Source: Burkholderia sp. (lineage in GTDB: Bacteria > Pseudomonadota > Gammaproteobacteria > Burkholderiales > Burkholderiaceae). Taken from it: a DNA stretch of 7,869 nt. Each line of letters begins with the position of its first letter. Within the stretch, counting starts at the first letter, position 1. This document shows, piece by piece, positions 1-6,541 of this stretch. Made by a program: the position numbers and the translations under genes. A model generated the notes under the pieces. That model had not been told where the DNA came from. It saw only the letters and a list, made by a program, of their open reading frames with translations, and ran no database searches. The DNA lies in the NCBI GenBank assembly GCA_028292565.1, contig JAQGMD010000041.1:1-7869 (forward strand). The letters are read 5' to 3'.

Positions 1-1018
1 GCCAGATATGCGCGATGGCCGTCGAAATTTCTTCATCGGTGCGGCCTTCGCGCAGGAGCGCACGCAGATCATGGCCGCCAGTTGCAAACAGGCAGGTGTA
101 CAACTTGCCTTCGGTCGACAGGCGTGCTCGGGTGCACTCGTGGCAGAACGCTTGCGTCACGCTCGAGATCACACCGATCTCGCCGCCGCCGTCACGGTAG
201 CGCCAGCGTTCGGCGGTCTCGCCGGTGTAATTCCGGTCCACTGTTTCCAGGGGCATGACTTCGCTGATGCGGCGTACCACCTCGGCGGACGGGATCACCT
301 CATCCATGCGCCAGCCGTTGGATGCGCCGACATCCATGTATTCGATGAAGCGCAGGATGAATGGCGTGTCCTTGAAGTGACGCGCCATCGGCACGATCTC
401 CTGGTCGTTCATGCCGCCCTTCACCACCATGTTCACTTTGATCGGCCCGAGTCCGACGCGGTGTGCGGTCTCGATGCCTTCCAGCACTTGCGACACCGGG
501 AAGTCGACGTCGTTCATCCGTTTGAAGGTGGTGTCGTCGAGCGCATCCAGCGATACCGTGACGCGCTTGAGGCCGGCGTCTTTGAGTGACTGTGCTTTCT
601 TTGCCAGCAAGGATGCGTTGGTGGTCAGCGTCAGGTCGAGGTCACCGCCCTTCGGCGTTTTCAAAGCCGCGAGCGACTCGATCAGCTTCTCGATATTCTT
701 GCGCAGCAGCGGCTCGCCACCGGTCAGGCGGATTTTTTCGACGCCGTGCGCCACAGCGATCTTTGCGATGCGTGTAATTTCTTCAAACGTCAGCAATGAA
801 CTGTGCGGCAGAAACGCATAATCCTTGTCGAAGACGTCCTTCGGCATGCAGTACACGCAGCGGAAGTTGCAACGATCGGTCACGGAAATGCGCAGGTCGT
901 GCAGCGGCCGCGCCAACGTATCCGCGACGAAGCCGGTGGGCGCCTCGAGCTGGGACGGAATGACCGGCACCCGGTTCAGGTAGCGGTGATCCGCGAGTGG
1001 AATTACTTTTTCGGTCAT
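1..1018 (-). CDS. moaA: GTP 3',8-cyclase MoaA, 3' end off window
   Basis: This radical SAM enzyme converts GTP to 3',8-cyclo-7,8-dihydro-GTP, the first step of molybdopterin synthesis in the cytoplasm. The gene reads leftward from an ATG at 1018-1016, and 339 codons are visible without a stop. The radical SAM motif C-x3-C-x2-C falls at Cys50, Cys54 and Cys57, preceded by the typical [13 protein letters not shown] context. It is followed by LTGGEPLLR, the SAM-binding GGEP segment. The second, substrate-binding cluster is C-x2-C-x13-C at Cys292, Cys295 and Cys309, which separates MoaA from other radical SAM proteins. The visible part ends in the family's TDEEI...IAHIW stretch, so roughly 25-35 residues, including the expected terminal Gly-Gly, lie beyond the left edge. 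It is divergent from the Mrp and FDH genes, and that context suits a pterin cofactor supplier for the downstream enzyme. No frameshift or missing ligand was seen. Confidence 0.96.
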   Translation of the reverse strand, partial: MTEKVIPLADHRYLNRVPVIPSQLEAPTGFVADTLARPLHDLRISVTDRCNFRCVYCMPKDVFDKDYAFLPHSSLLTFEEITRIAKIAVAHGVEKIRLTGGEPLLRKNIEKLIESLAALKTPKGGDLDLTLTTNASLLAKKAQSLKDAGLKRVTVSLDALDDTTFKRMNDVDFPVSQVLEGIETAHRVGLGPIKVNMVVKGGMNDQEIVPMARHFKDTPFILRFIEYMDVGASNGWRMDEVIPSAEVVRRISEVMPLETVDRNYTGETAERWRYRDGGGEIGVISSVTQAFCHECTRARLSTEGKLYTCLFATGGHDLRALLREGRTDEEISTAIAHIW

Positions 1019-1201
1019 CTGGCGACTCTGTTAATTAAGTGCATTGTATGTCGTTCGTGTGAAGTTTGCCCGGTGATGTCGGCTGTCCTTCGGCCCCTGT
1101 TCCGGAACTTAATAAACAGACAATGCATGGCCCTGCACTATCGAATTGCAAGCCAACCAATCGCAAGTTAGTTTAGACTTGAGGGTTAAACGGGAGAAGT
1201 A
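1019..1201. promoter_or_regulatory. Divergent moaA / mrp intergenic promoter region
   Basis: This 183-base gap must carry the leftward moaA promoter and a rightward promoter for the Mrp gene, because the two genes point away from each other. It is visibly richer in A+T than the flanking genes. Items seen: the palindrome TTAATTAA at 1031-1038; TACAAT read on the minus strand at 1048-1043, a good -10 shape for moaA but without a convincing -35; the 10-base palindrome GTTCCGGAAC at 1099-1108; and TAGACT at 1174-1179, a weak -10 candidate for the Mrp gene. A ribosome-binding site GGGAGA lies at 1192-1197, just before the Mrp ATG. The existence of promoters is inferred from gene orientation, and the exact boxes are uncertain. 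Confidence 0.45.
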
Positions 1202-2290
1202 ATGAGCATTACGATTGAAGCGGTCAAGGCAGCACTTTCCAGGGTTATCGACCCGAATACCGGCAAGGATCTCGTCGCCAGCAAATCGGCGAAGAACATC
1301 CAGCTGGACGGCGCCGACGTCACGCTCGACGTCGAGCTCGGTTACCCCGCCAAAAGCCAGATCGACGGCATACGCAAGGCGGTCATCGCTGCGGTGCGCG
1401 GTATCGACGGCATCGGCAATGTCAGCGTCAATGTCTATTCGAAGATAGTCGCGCATTCGGCGCAACGCGGCGTGAAGCTGATGTCGAACGTCAAGAACAT
1501 CATTGCCGTGGCCTCCGGCAAAGGCGGGGTCGGCAAGTCGACCACGGCGGCGAACCTGGCGCTGGCCCTGGCCGCCGAGGGCGCGCAGGTCGGCATCCTC
1601 GACGCCGACATTTACGGACCTTCGCAGCCGATGATGATGGGCATCGGCGGCCGCCCGGAGACGGTGGATGGCAAGACGATGGAGCCGATGGAAAACCACG
1701 GCTTGCAGGTTTCGAGCATCGGGTTCATGATCGATCCGGACGAACCGATGGTCTGGCGCGGCCCGATCGTGACCCAGGCGTTGCAGCAATTGCTGGAGCA
1801 AACCAACTGGCGCGACCTGGATTACCTGATTGTCGACATGCCTCCGGGTACCGGCGACATTCAGTTGACACTTTCGCAAAAGGTGCCGGTTACCGGCGCC
1901 GTGATCGTGACCACGCCGCAGGACATCGCGCTGCTGGACGCGCGCAAGGGCTTGAAGATGTTCGAGAAAGTTGGCATCCCGATTCTCGGCATCGTGGAAA
2001 ACATGAGTGTGCATATCTGCTCGAACTGCAACCATGCGGAGCCGATTTTCGGCGAAGGCGGCGGCGAGAAGATGTGCGCCGAGTACGGCGTGGATTTCCT
2101 GGGCGCCCTGCCGCTCAAGATGTCGATACGCGAACAGGCGGATTCCGGCAGGCCGACCGTGGTCGCCGATCCTGACGGCCCGGTGGCGACGATCTACAAA
2201 GAGATCGCCCGCAAGATCGCGGTGAAGGTAGCGGAAAAAGCGAAGGATATGTCGAGCAAGTTTCCGAGTATTGTTATCAAGAACGATTAA
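1202..2290 (+). CDS. apbC: Mrp/ApbC-family Fe-S cluster carrier P-loop ATPase
   Basis: This 362-residue cytoplasmic protein belongs to the Mrp/ApbC/NBP35 family, whose members bind a [4Fe-4S] cluster at a dimer interface and pass it to apo-proteins with ATP hydrolysis. Residues about 1-85 form the MIP18 (DUF59) domain, with the DPNTGKDLV signature but no cysteine. A P-loop domain follows. Its deviant Walker A motif SGKGGVGKST is at 105-114, and DADIYGPSQP and DMPPGTGD come after it, as in Mrp. The cluster-binding CxxC is Cys273 and Cys276, in the usual VENMSVHICSNC context. The length is normal for a bacterial Mrp with the N-terminal extension. The start at 1202 is supported by GGGAGA at 1192-1197. 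Its position between moaA and the FDH genes suggests it helps load the many clusters encoded here, but it could equally be the cell's general Mrp. The family call is firm; the client is inferred. Confidence 0.94.
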   Translation: MSITIEAVKAALSRVIDPNTGKDLVASKSAKNIQLDGADVTLDVELGYPAKSQIDGIRKAVIAAVRGIDGIGNVSVNVYSKIVAHSAQRGVKLMSNVKNIIAVASGKGGVGKSTTAANLALALAAEGAQVGILDADIYGPSQPMMMGIGGRPETVDGKTMEPMENHGLQVSSIGFMIDPDEPMVWRGPIVTQALQQLLEQTNWRDLDYLIVDMPPGTGDIQLTLSQKVPVTGAVIVTTPQDIALLDARKGLKMFEKVGIPILGIVENMSVHICSNCNHAEPIFGEGGGEKMCAEYGVDFLGALPLKMSIREQADSGRPTVVADPDGPVATIYKEIARKIAVKVAEKAKDMSSKFPSIVIKND

Positions 2291-2308
2291 GTCCGGTCGT
2301 ACTTGTTG

Positions 2309-2325
2309 GGTGCGCCTCGCGCACC
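2309..2325 (+). terminator. Short GC-rich hairpin after the Mrp gene
   Basis: GGTGCGC (2309-2315) pairs perfectly with GCGCACC (2319-2325) across a three-base CTC loop, starting 18 bases after the Mrp stop codon. No T-run follows, so it is not a canonical intrinsic terminator. It could stabilise the 3' end of the upstream message or cause pausing. The stem is certain from the sequence, and its function is not. Confidence 0.4.
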
Positions 2326-2339
2326 ATCGCATGCAATAG

Positions 2340-2371
2340 AGAGGGTGTGCACGTCGCACCCCGCACCCTCT
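2340..2371 (+). terminator. Second hairpin in the Mrp-DUF3305 gap
   Basis: AGAGGGTGTG (2340-2349) pairs with CGCACCCTCT (2362-2371) over ten positions with one T-G wobble (2348 with 2363), leaving a 12-base loop. It sits 14 bases after the first hairpin and about 60 bases before the DUF3305 start. Only two T's follow the stem, so Rho-independent termination would be inefficient. A partial terminator, an mRNA-processing stem or an attenuator-like element between the Mrp gene and the overlapping trio downstream are all possible. Pairing is seen; role is inferred. Confidence 0.4.
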
Positions 2372-2430
2372 TGCAGATATTCAATACCGGAAGCAGTAGT
2401 CGACAGGCGGTCCAACCCGCCGAAGGAATC

Positions 2431-2949
2431 ATGGAGACAGAAGCACTCAAGGTTGGCGTCGTCATGCAGCGTACGCCACTCAACAACCGTTGGCAGCCAC
2501 ACCAGTGGCGGCCAGTGGAGATTGTTGCCGGCGCCGTTCTGGCGGAAGGCCCCGCCCGCTGCCTGATGGATGCAGCGGCCGATACCCGCTGGCTATTCCC
2601 CGGCTTCGAAATCAAGCTGTTCAGCGACGAATCCGAGGGCTACTTTCTCAATATCAGCTCGCCGACGCCCTGCTGGTTCATCATGTGGCGTATGGAAGAA
2701 ATCGACGGCGCCGAGGTGGCGACGCCGAAATTCGTCACGCTGTCCTATAACGAAGCGGCGCGCCTGATGGATGGCGGCGAGCGAGTCGATACCCTGCCCG
2801 CATCGGCCGAGTTAATAGAACGCCTCTCTGCCTTCGTCGCCGGGCACTACCGGCCCGAGCCCAAGAGAAAGCGCAAGAAGCCTTCGTTCGAGGGCGGCGC
2901 AGGGGTCGAGAAGATGGCCGATTCGGAAGGAAAGCCCCATGGCGGATGA
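2431..2949 (+). CDS. DUF3305 family protein of the FDH cluster
   Basis: The 172-residue protein resembles DUF3305, a family of unknown function found beside formate dehydrogenase genes. Visible features are the N-terminal VVMQRTPLNNRWQPHQW stretch (10-26), rich in Trp and basic residues, and a conserved-looking aromatic core with LFPGFEIKLFSDESEGYFLN (55-74) and PCWFIMWRMEE (80-90). There is a basic patch KRKRKK at 145-150 and a loose polar tail. It has no signal peptide or membrane segment, so it is probably cytoplasmic. The ATG at 2431 is chosen because AAGGA lies at 2423-2427, although the spacing is short. An upstream in-frame GTG at 2347 would lie inside a hairpin, and an internal ATG at 2464 would drop 11 residues. 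The gene overlaps the next by 11 bases, which implies translational coupling. A maturation or assembly role is a guess from context only. Confidence 0.85.
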   Translation: METEALKVGVVMQRTPLNNRWQPHQWRPVEIVAGAVLAEGPARCLMDAAADTRWLFPGFEIKLFSDESEGYFLNISSPTPCWFIMWRMEEIDGAEVATPKFVTLSYNEAARLMDGGERVDTLPASAELIERLSAFVAGHYRPEPKRKRKKPSFEGGAGVEKMADSEGKPHGG

Positions 2950-3595
2950 AAATTTCTTTTCTCGCTGGTCGCGACGCAAGGTCGATTCGTCGCAGGGCAA
3001 AGCACTGCCGGCGGAGCCTGAACAGCAGGCGCCGCCAACTGCCGTACGGCCTGCCGCGCCTGTTGCAACTGTCACAGAGCAGCCGCTGGCCGAACAGCCG
3101 GTTGAGCCCAGGGCTGAGCCGCAGCCGACCATGGAAGATGTCGCCGCGCTCACGCATGACTCCGACTATTCGGCCTTCGTCGCGCGCGGCGTCGACGAAA
3201 ACGTCAAGCGTTCCGCACTGAAAAAACTGTTTACCGATCCGCACTTCAACGTGATGGACGGACTCGATGTCTATATTGAGGACTTCAATAAATTCGAGCC
3301 GATTCCGGCCGCGATGCTGGCTTCGCTCAATCATGCGAAGGCATTGCTGGACCCCCTCGGCCATCTGGAAAAACCGATGATGGCACTGCTGGACAGCGAT
3401 AAGGCGGTCGAAGTGCGCGCGGAAGACGAGGCGGAAGAGACCGATACGCCTGAGTTGACCGCGAGCGCCGATGCAACTGATCACCCCGAAGCTCCGGTTG
3501 AAAGTACCGAACAGGCCGGTGATCCCGAGCCGCAGGACAATGTTGCTCTTGAAGCAAGCGATGATTCCACCAAATCCCCGGAAGCCCGTTCATGA
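2939..3595 (+). CDS. DUF3306 family protein, acidic and Pro/Ala-rich
   Basis: This 218-residue protein looks like DUF3306, which recurs next to DUF3305 in FDH clusters and has no known function. It opens with ENFFSRWSRRK (4-14), the family's hallmark. A Pro/Ala/Glu-rich low-complexity linker (about 22-64) follows. The compact conserved block is at about 66-150 (TMEDVAALTHDSDYSAF, SALKKLFTDPHFNVMDGLDVYIEDF, then the IPAAML helix). The C-terminal 65 residues are strongly acidic and probably disordered. No signal peptide, membrane segment or cysteine is present. The start is supported by AAGGA at 2927-2931, seven bases before the ATG. It overlaps DUF3305 by 11 bases and shares ATGA with the polyferredoxin gene, so all three are probably made together. 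The shape, a small folded block flanked by disordered arms, would suit an adaptor or scaffold. That is inference. Confidence 0.85.
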   Translation: MADENFFSRWSRRKVDSSQGKALPAEPEQQAPPTAVRPAAPVATVTEQPLAEQPVEPRAEPQPTMEDVAALTHDSDYSAFVARGVDENVKRSALKKLFTDPHFNVMDGLDVYIEDFNKFEPIPAAMLASLNHAKALLDPLGHLEKPMMALLDSDKAVEVRAEDEAEETDTPELTASADATDHPEAPVESTEQAGDPEPQDNVALEASDDSTKSPEARS

Positions 3596-5697
3596 CAAAG
3601 CAATTCAAAGTATGTAACTGCAACCAGACGATGCCGCTCGATGCAGCAGCCGGAGCGAAGCTCGGTGCCGCGTTGGGGACCGGGTCGCTGCCTGTTGCTA
3701 CGCAGCTGTGCCGACGTGAAGTCGGTGCCTACCTGAGTGCGGTTGAAGGCGTCGATGAAGTGATCGTCGCCTGCACGCAGGAGCAACCCTTGTTCTCGGA
3801 ACTGGCGCAGCAAAAGCAGTCAGTCGCGCCGCTTCGTTTCGTCAACATTCGTGAAACCGGCGGCTGGGGTGCGCAGGCAAAAGAATCGCTGCCGAAGATG
3901 GCAGCGCTCCTGGCGGCTGCCGCGTTGCCGGACCCGGAACCGGTGCCGACGGTGGAGTACGACTCCGGCGGGCATGTCCTGCTGGTCGGGCCGGCCGATC
4001 GCGTAGTGCCGTGGGCAAAGCGCTTCGAGAGCCAGCTTGACGTCACTGTGCTGCTGACCGCGGGCAATTCACCCGACGGTTTGCAGACCCGACGGTTTCC
4101 GACCTTTTCCGGCAGCCGCATCGAAATCAGCGGCTGGCTCGGCGCGTTCAAGGTCAACTGGCAACAGGCCAACCCGATCGACCTCGAAGCCTGTACCCGT
4201 TGCAACGCCTGTATCGACGTCTGCCCGGAAAACGCGATCGATTTCAATTACCAGATCGACCTCGACAAATGCAAGTCGCATCGGGATTGCGTGAAAGCCT
4301 GCGGCGCCATCGGCGCCATAGACTTCAATCGCGAAGCAACCGGGCGCAGCGGCGAGTTCGACCTCATTTTCGATCTGTCGGATCAGCCACTGATCGGTTT
4401 GCACCAGCCGCCGCAAGGCTATTTCGCGCCGGGCGGCTCCGAGATGAAGCAAGCCGACCTGGCCATGCAGCTGACGCAGATGGTCGGCCAGTTCTCCAAG
4501 CCGAAGTTCTTCATATACAAGGACAAGTTGTGCGCCCATGGCCGCAACCAGCAGGTCGGCTGCAACGCCTGCATCGAAGTGTGCTCCGCCGAAGCGGTCA
4601 GCCACAACGGCGACAAGATCAAGGTCAATCCCAACCTGTGCGTCGGCTGCGGCGCCTGCACCACCGTCTGCCCGTCGGGCGCGCTGACCTATGCGTATCC
4701 GCGTGCGACCGACATGGGGCTGCGGCTGAAAACCCTGCTCGGCACTTACCTGAAAGCGGGTGGACAGCAGCCTGCGCTGTTGCTGCACAGCCAGGAACGC
4801 GGCACCGAACTGATCGGCCAGCTCGGCCGGCTGGCGCGTACCTCCAATAAAGTGAAGGGCGTACCGGCCCGCGTAATCCCGGTCGACCTGCACCATACAG
4901 CATCCACCGGCATCGACCTGTGGCTGGCCGCCATTGCCTATGGCGCAGCCGATATAGCCATACTGACAACAGATGAAGAAGCGCCTCAATATATGGAGGC
5001 GCTGCAGGAGCAGGTCACCGTCGCGCAAACCATCCTGTCGGGCCTTGGCTACCAAGGGACACACCTGCACCTGATTCGCGCCGGTTCGACCGCCGAGCTT
5101 GACGCGGCGCTCCAGGCCCTGCCGAAGGCGTCGCAAGGTCCTGCCGAGCGCGCGGTATTCAACGTCGCTGCCGATAAACGGAATACATTGGACTTCGCGA
5201 TCGAACACCTGCTGAAGTTTGCCCCGGTAAAACCGGTAGAAATTCCGCTTCCGAGTGGCGCGCTGTACGGTGCGGTCAACGTCAACAAGGACACGTGCAC
5301 ACTCTGCATGTCTTGCGTCGGCGCCTGCCCCGAATCGGCCCTGATGGACAACCAGGACAAACCGCAGCTGCGCTTCCTTGAAAAGAACTGCGTGCAATGC
5401 GGCCTGTGCGAAAAGACTTGCCCGGAAAACGCGATCACGCTGACGCCGCGACTGCTCCTGACCGACGCAGTAAAACATCCGCAGGTGTTGAATGAAGCGC
5501 AACCTTATCACTGCATCCGCTGCAGCAAGCCGTTCGGCACTTTGCAGATGATCGAGAACATGGTGTCGAAGCTGTCACTGCACGGCGCGTTCGCAGGCAA
5601 CATCAATCGCCTCAAGATGTGCTCGGATTGCCGGGTGATCGACATGATGGAAAACAAGCAGGAATCGACGATCGTCGACCTGGCTCGACCGCATTAG
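3592..5697 (+). CDS. Large HdrA-like polyferredoxin (multi-4Fe-4S protein)
   Basis: This 701-residue cytoplasmic protein probably carries several [4Fe-4S] clusters and moves electrons, or serves cluster assembly, near FDH. Residues 5-105 resemble the N-terminus of heterodisulfide reductase HdrA: CNC at 8-10, Cys40, VIVAC at 57-61, then FVNIRETGGW. Residues about 180-240 match HdrA's EISGWLGAFKV strand, followed by a cluster motif at Cys201/204/207/211 and a variant one, C227-xx-H230-xx-C233-xxx-C237. More motifs are at Cys314/324/327/331 (long first spacer), 350/353/356/360, 569/572/575/579 and 600/603/606/610. A CxxC pair at 641/644 and 677/680 may form a zinc or cluster knuckle. The FAD-binding part of HdrA is missing, and residues about 393-512 look like a cysteine-free MvhD domain. 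It starts inside the DUF3306 stop (ATGA). Proteins of this kind are generally labelled only as 4Fe-4S binding proteins; partner and direction of electron flow are unknown. Confidence 0.88.
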   Translation: MTKQFKVCNCNQTMPLDAAAGAKLGAALGTGSLPVATQLCRREVGAYLSAVEGVDEVIVACTQEQPLFSELAQQKQSVAPLRFVNIRETGGWGAQAKESLPKMAALLAAAALPDPEPVPTVEYDSGGHVLLVGPADRVVPWAKRFESQLDVTVLLTAGNSPDGLQTRRFPTFSGSRIEISGWLGAFKVNWQQANPIDLEACTRCNACIDVCPENAIDFNYQIDLDKCKSHRDCVKACGAIGAIDFNREATGRSGEFDLIFDLSDQPLIGLHQPPQGYFAPGGSEMKQADLAMQLTQMVGQFSKPKFFIYKDKLCAHGRNQQVGCNACIEVCSAEAVSHNGDKIKVNPNLCVGCGACTTVCPSGALTYAYPRATDMGLRLKTLLGTYLKAGGQQPALLLHSQERGTELIGQLGRLARTSNKVKGVPARVIPVDLHHTASTGIDLWLAAIAYGAADIAILTTDEEAPQYMEALQEQVTVAQTILSGLGYQGTHLHLIRAGSTAELDAALQALPKASQGPAERAVFNVAADKRNTLDFAIEHLLKFAPVKPVEIPLPSGALYGAVNVNKDTCTLCMSCVGACPESALMDNQDKPQLRFLEKNCVQCGLCEKTCPENAITLTPRLLLTDAVKHPQVLNEAQPYHCIRCSKPFGTLQMIENMVSKLSLHGAFAGNINRLKMCSDCRVIDMMENKQESTIVDLARPH

Positions 5698-5738
5698 CAA
5701 GGGCCGGGAACAGGTTACTCGGATAAAGAATAAACAAT

Positions 5739-6353
5739 ATGACAACTGCTCAACCGCTCAAGTTTGAATCCCCTGACCAGGGCGAAGAAACCGCGCGCGC
5801 CGATTTGTACGGCTTGCTGGCGACGCTGTTCTACGGTCCGCCGACACAGGAACTGCTGGACACGATCGCGTCCGCGCAAGCGGAAGGCGACGGTGTCCTC
5901 GAACGGGCCTGGGCCGATCTGTCGGCTGCGTGCAAGACGGCAAAAGCCGAGCCGGTGAGGGAGGAGTATGAACGTCTCTTCATCGGCGTCGGCAAACCCG
6001 AGGTGATGTTATTCGGCTCTTTTTACCTGTCCGGCTTCATGATGGAAAAACCGCTGGCCGAGCTGCGTACCGATCTCGCCAAACTTGGCTTGCAGCGCGC
6101 CCAGAGCATGCCGGAGAGCGAGGACCATATCGCCGCGTTGTGCGAGGTCATGCGCTACCTGATCGCCTCGGACGACGTGATTCATGCCAATATCGCAACC
6201 CAAAAGCAATTCTTCGGTGATCACATGCAGGCGTGGGTCATGGACATGTGCGCAGCGGTCATCGCCTACCCCGAAGCCCGCTTTTATGCGACCGTCGCCC
6301 ATCTTGCGCGCAGCTTTTTCGAAGTGGAAATGCAGGCGTTCGACATGGCATAA
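5739..6353 (+). CDS. TorD-family chaperone for the FDH catalytic subunit
   Basis: The 204-residue all-helical protein belongs to the TorD/DmsD/NarJ family. These cytoplasmic chaperones bind the Tat signal or the apo-form of molybdoenzymes until cofactor and clusters are inserted. Seen here are the N-terminal helix with ARADLYGLLATLFYGPP (19-35), YERLFIGVGKPEVMLFGSFY (77-96) corresponding to the family's Y-x-x-LF-x-G...Y segment, and PESEDHIAALCEVMRYL (125-141) corresponding to its E-x-x-DH-I hinge. No signal peptide or membrane span is visible. The length is typical. The nearest Shine-Dalgarno-like string is a weak GGATAAAG at 5721-5728. The gap after the polyferredoxin is only 41 bases, and the FDH subunit lies two genes on, so that enzyme is the obvious client. 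Dedicated FDH chaperones of this type are sometimes called FdhT, but I do not assign that name. Confidence 0.92.
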   Translation: MTTAQPLKFESPDQGEETARADLYGLLATLFYGPPTQELLDTIASAQAEGDGVLERAWADLSAACKTAKAEPVREEYERLFIGVGKPEVMLFGSFYLSGFMMEKPLAELRTDLAKLGLQRAQSMPESEDHIAALCEVMRYLIASDDVIHANIATQKQFFGDHMQAWVMDMCAAVIAYPEARFYATVAHLARSFFEVEMQAFDMA

Positions 6354-6541
6354 ATGCCCCGGCCGGAAGTAAACCAACAGACTATGAAACCCTGTACTTT
6401 TGGTTAGAGTGACGTATCAAGCAAGTAAAACAGTTGTGTGCAGTCTATATAAAACGATATTATTGCAGTGGGCAAACGTAATTAACAACAGAGTGACCCG
6501 CGTCGCAGATCGCTCGGCCCATTAGTTACCTGGAGACTATC
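6354..6541 (+). promoter_or_regulatory. AT-rich gap upstream of the exported FDH genes
   Basis: This 188-base gap is the longest in the window and the most A+T-rich, which suggests a separate promoter for the Tat protein and FDH structural genes. The best sigma-70 candidate is TTGTGT (6434-6439), 18 bases, then TATTAT (6458-6463); the -10 matches five of six consensus positions and the -35 three. AGAGTGAC occurs twice, at 6406-6413 and 6490-6497, flanking those boxes. No sigma-54 signature and no convincing terminator for the TorD-like gene were found. A clear ribosome-binding site, GGAG at 6532-6535, stands six bases before the next ATG. The promoter call rests on composition and partial consensus only. 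Confidence 0.4.

Noticed and set aside
8..589. 193-codon plus-strand open frame over moaA
   Set aside because: The minus strand encodes MoaA with both cluster motifs intact, so the plus frame is antisense shadow.
1099..1108. GTTCCGGAAC palindrome as an operator
   Set aside because: It is a perfect 10-base palindrome, but it is single, short and not linked to a recognised regulator family; recorded only as a landmark in the intergenic entry.
1109..2359. 416-codon open frame on the minus strand across the Mrp gene
   Set aside because: It is a shadow of a high-GC gene. Its translation is rich in Arg, His and Asp with no recognisable motif, while the plus strand encodes a complete Mrp with all its signatures.
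4069..5511. 480-codon open frame on the minus strand inside the polyferredoxin gene
   Set aside because: The plus strand gives ordered CxxCxxCxxxCP motifs. The opposite frame has only shadow-like composition and no ribosome-binding context.
6357..6368. CCGGCCGG palindrome (6359-6366) as a terminator of the TorD-like gene
   Set aside because: It is an eight-base self-complementary site with no loop and no T-run, so it cannot form a normal terminator hairpin.
6396..6420. Possible sigma-54 promoter upstream of the FDH genes
   Set aside because: A GG doublet is at 6402-6403, but the required GC ten bases later is GT (6414-6415), and the rest of the consensus is missing.
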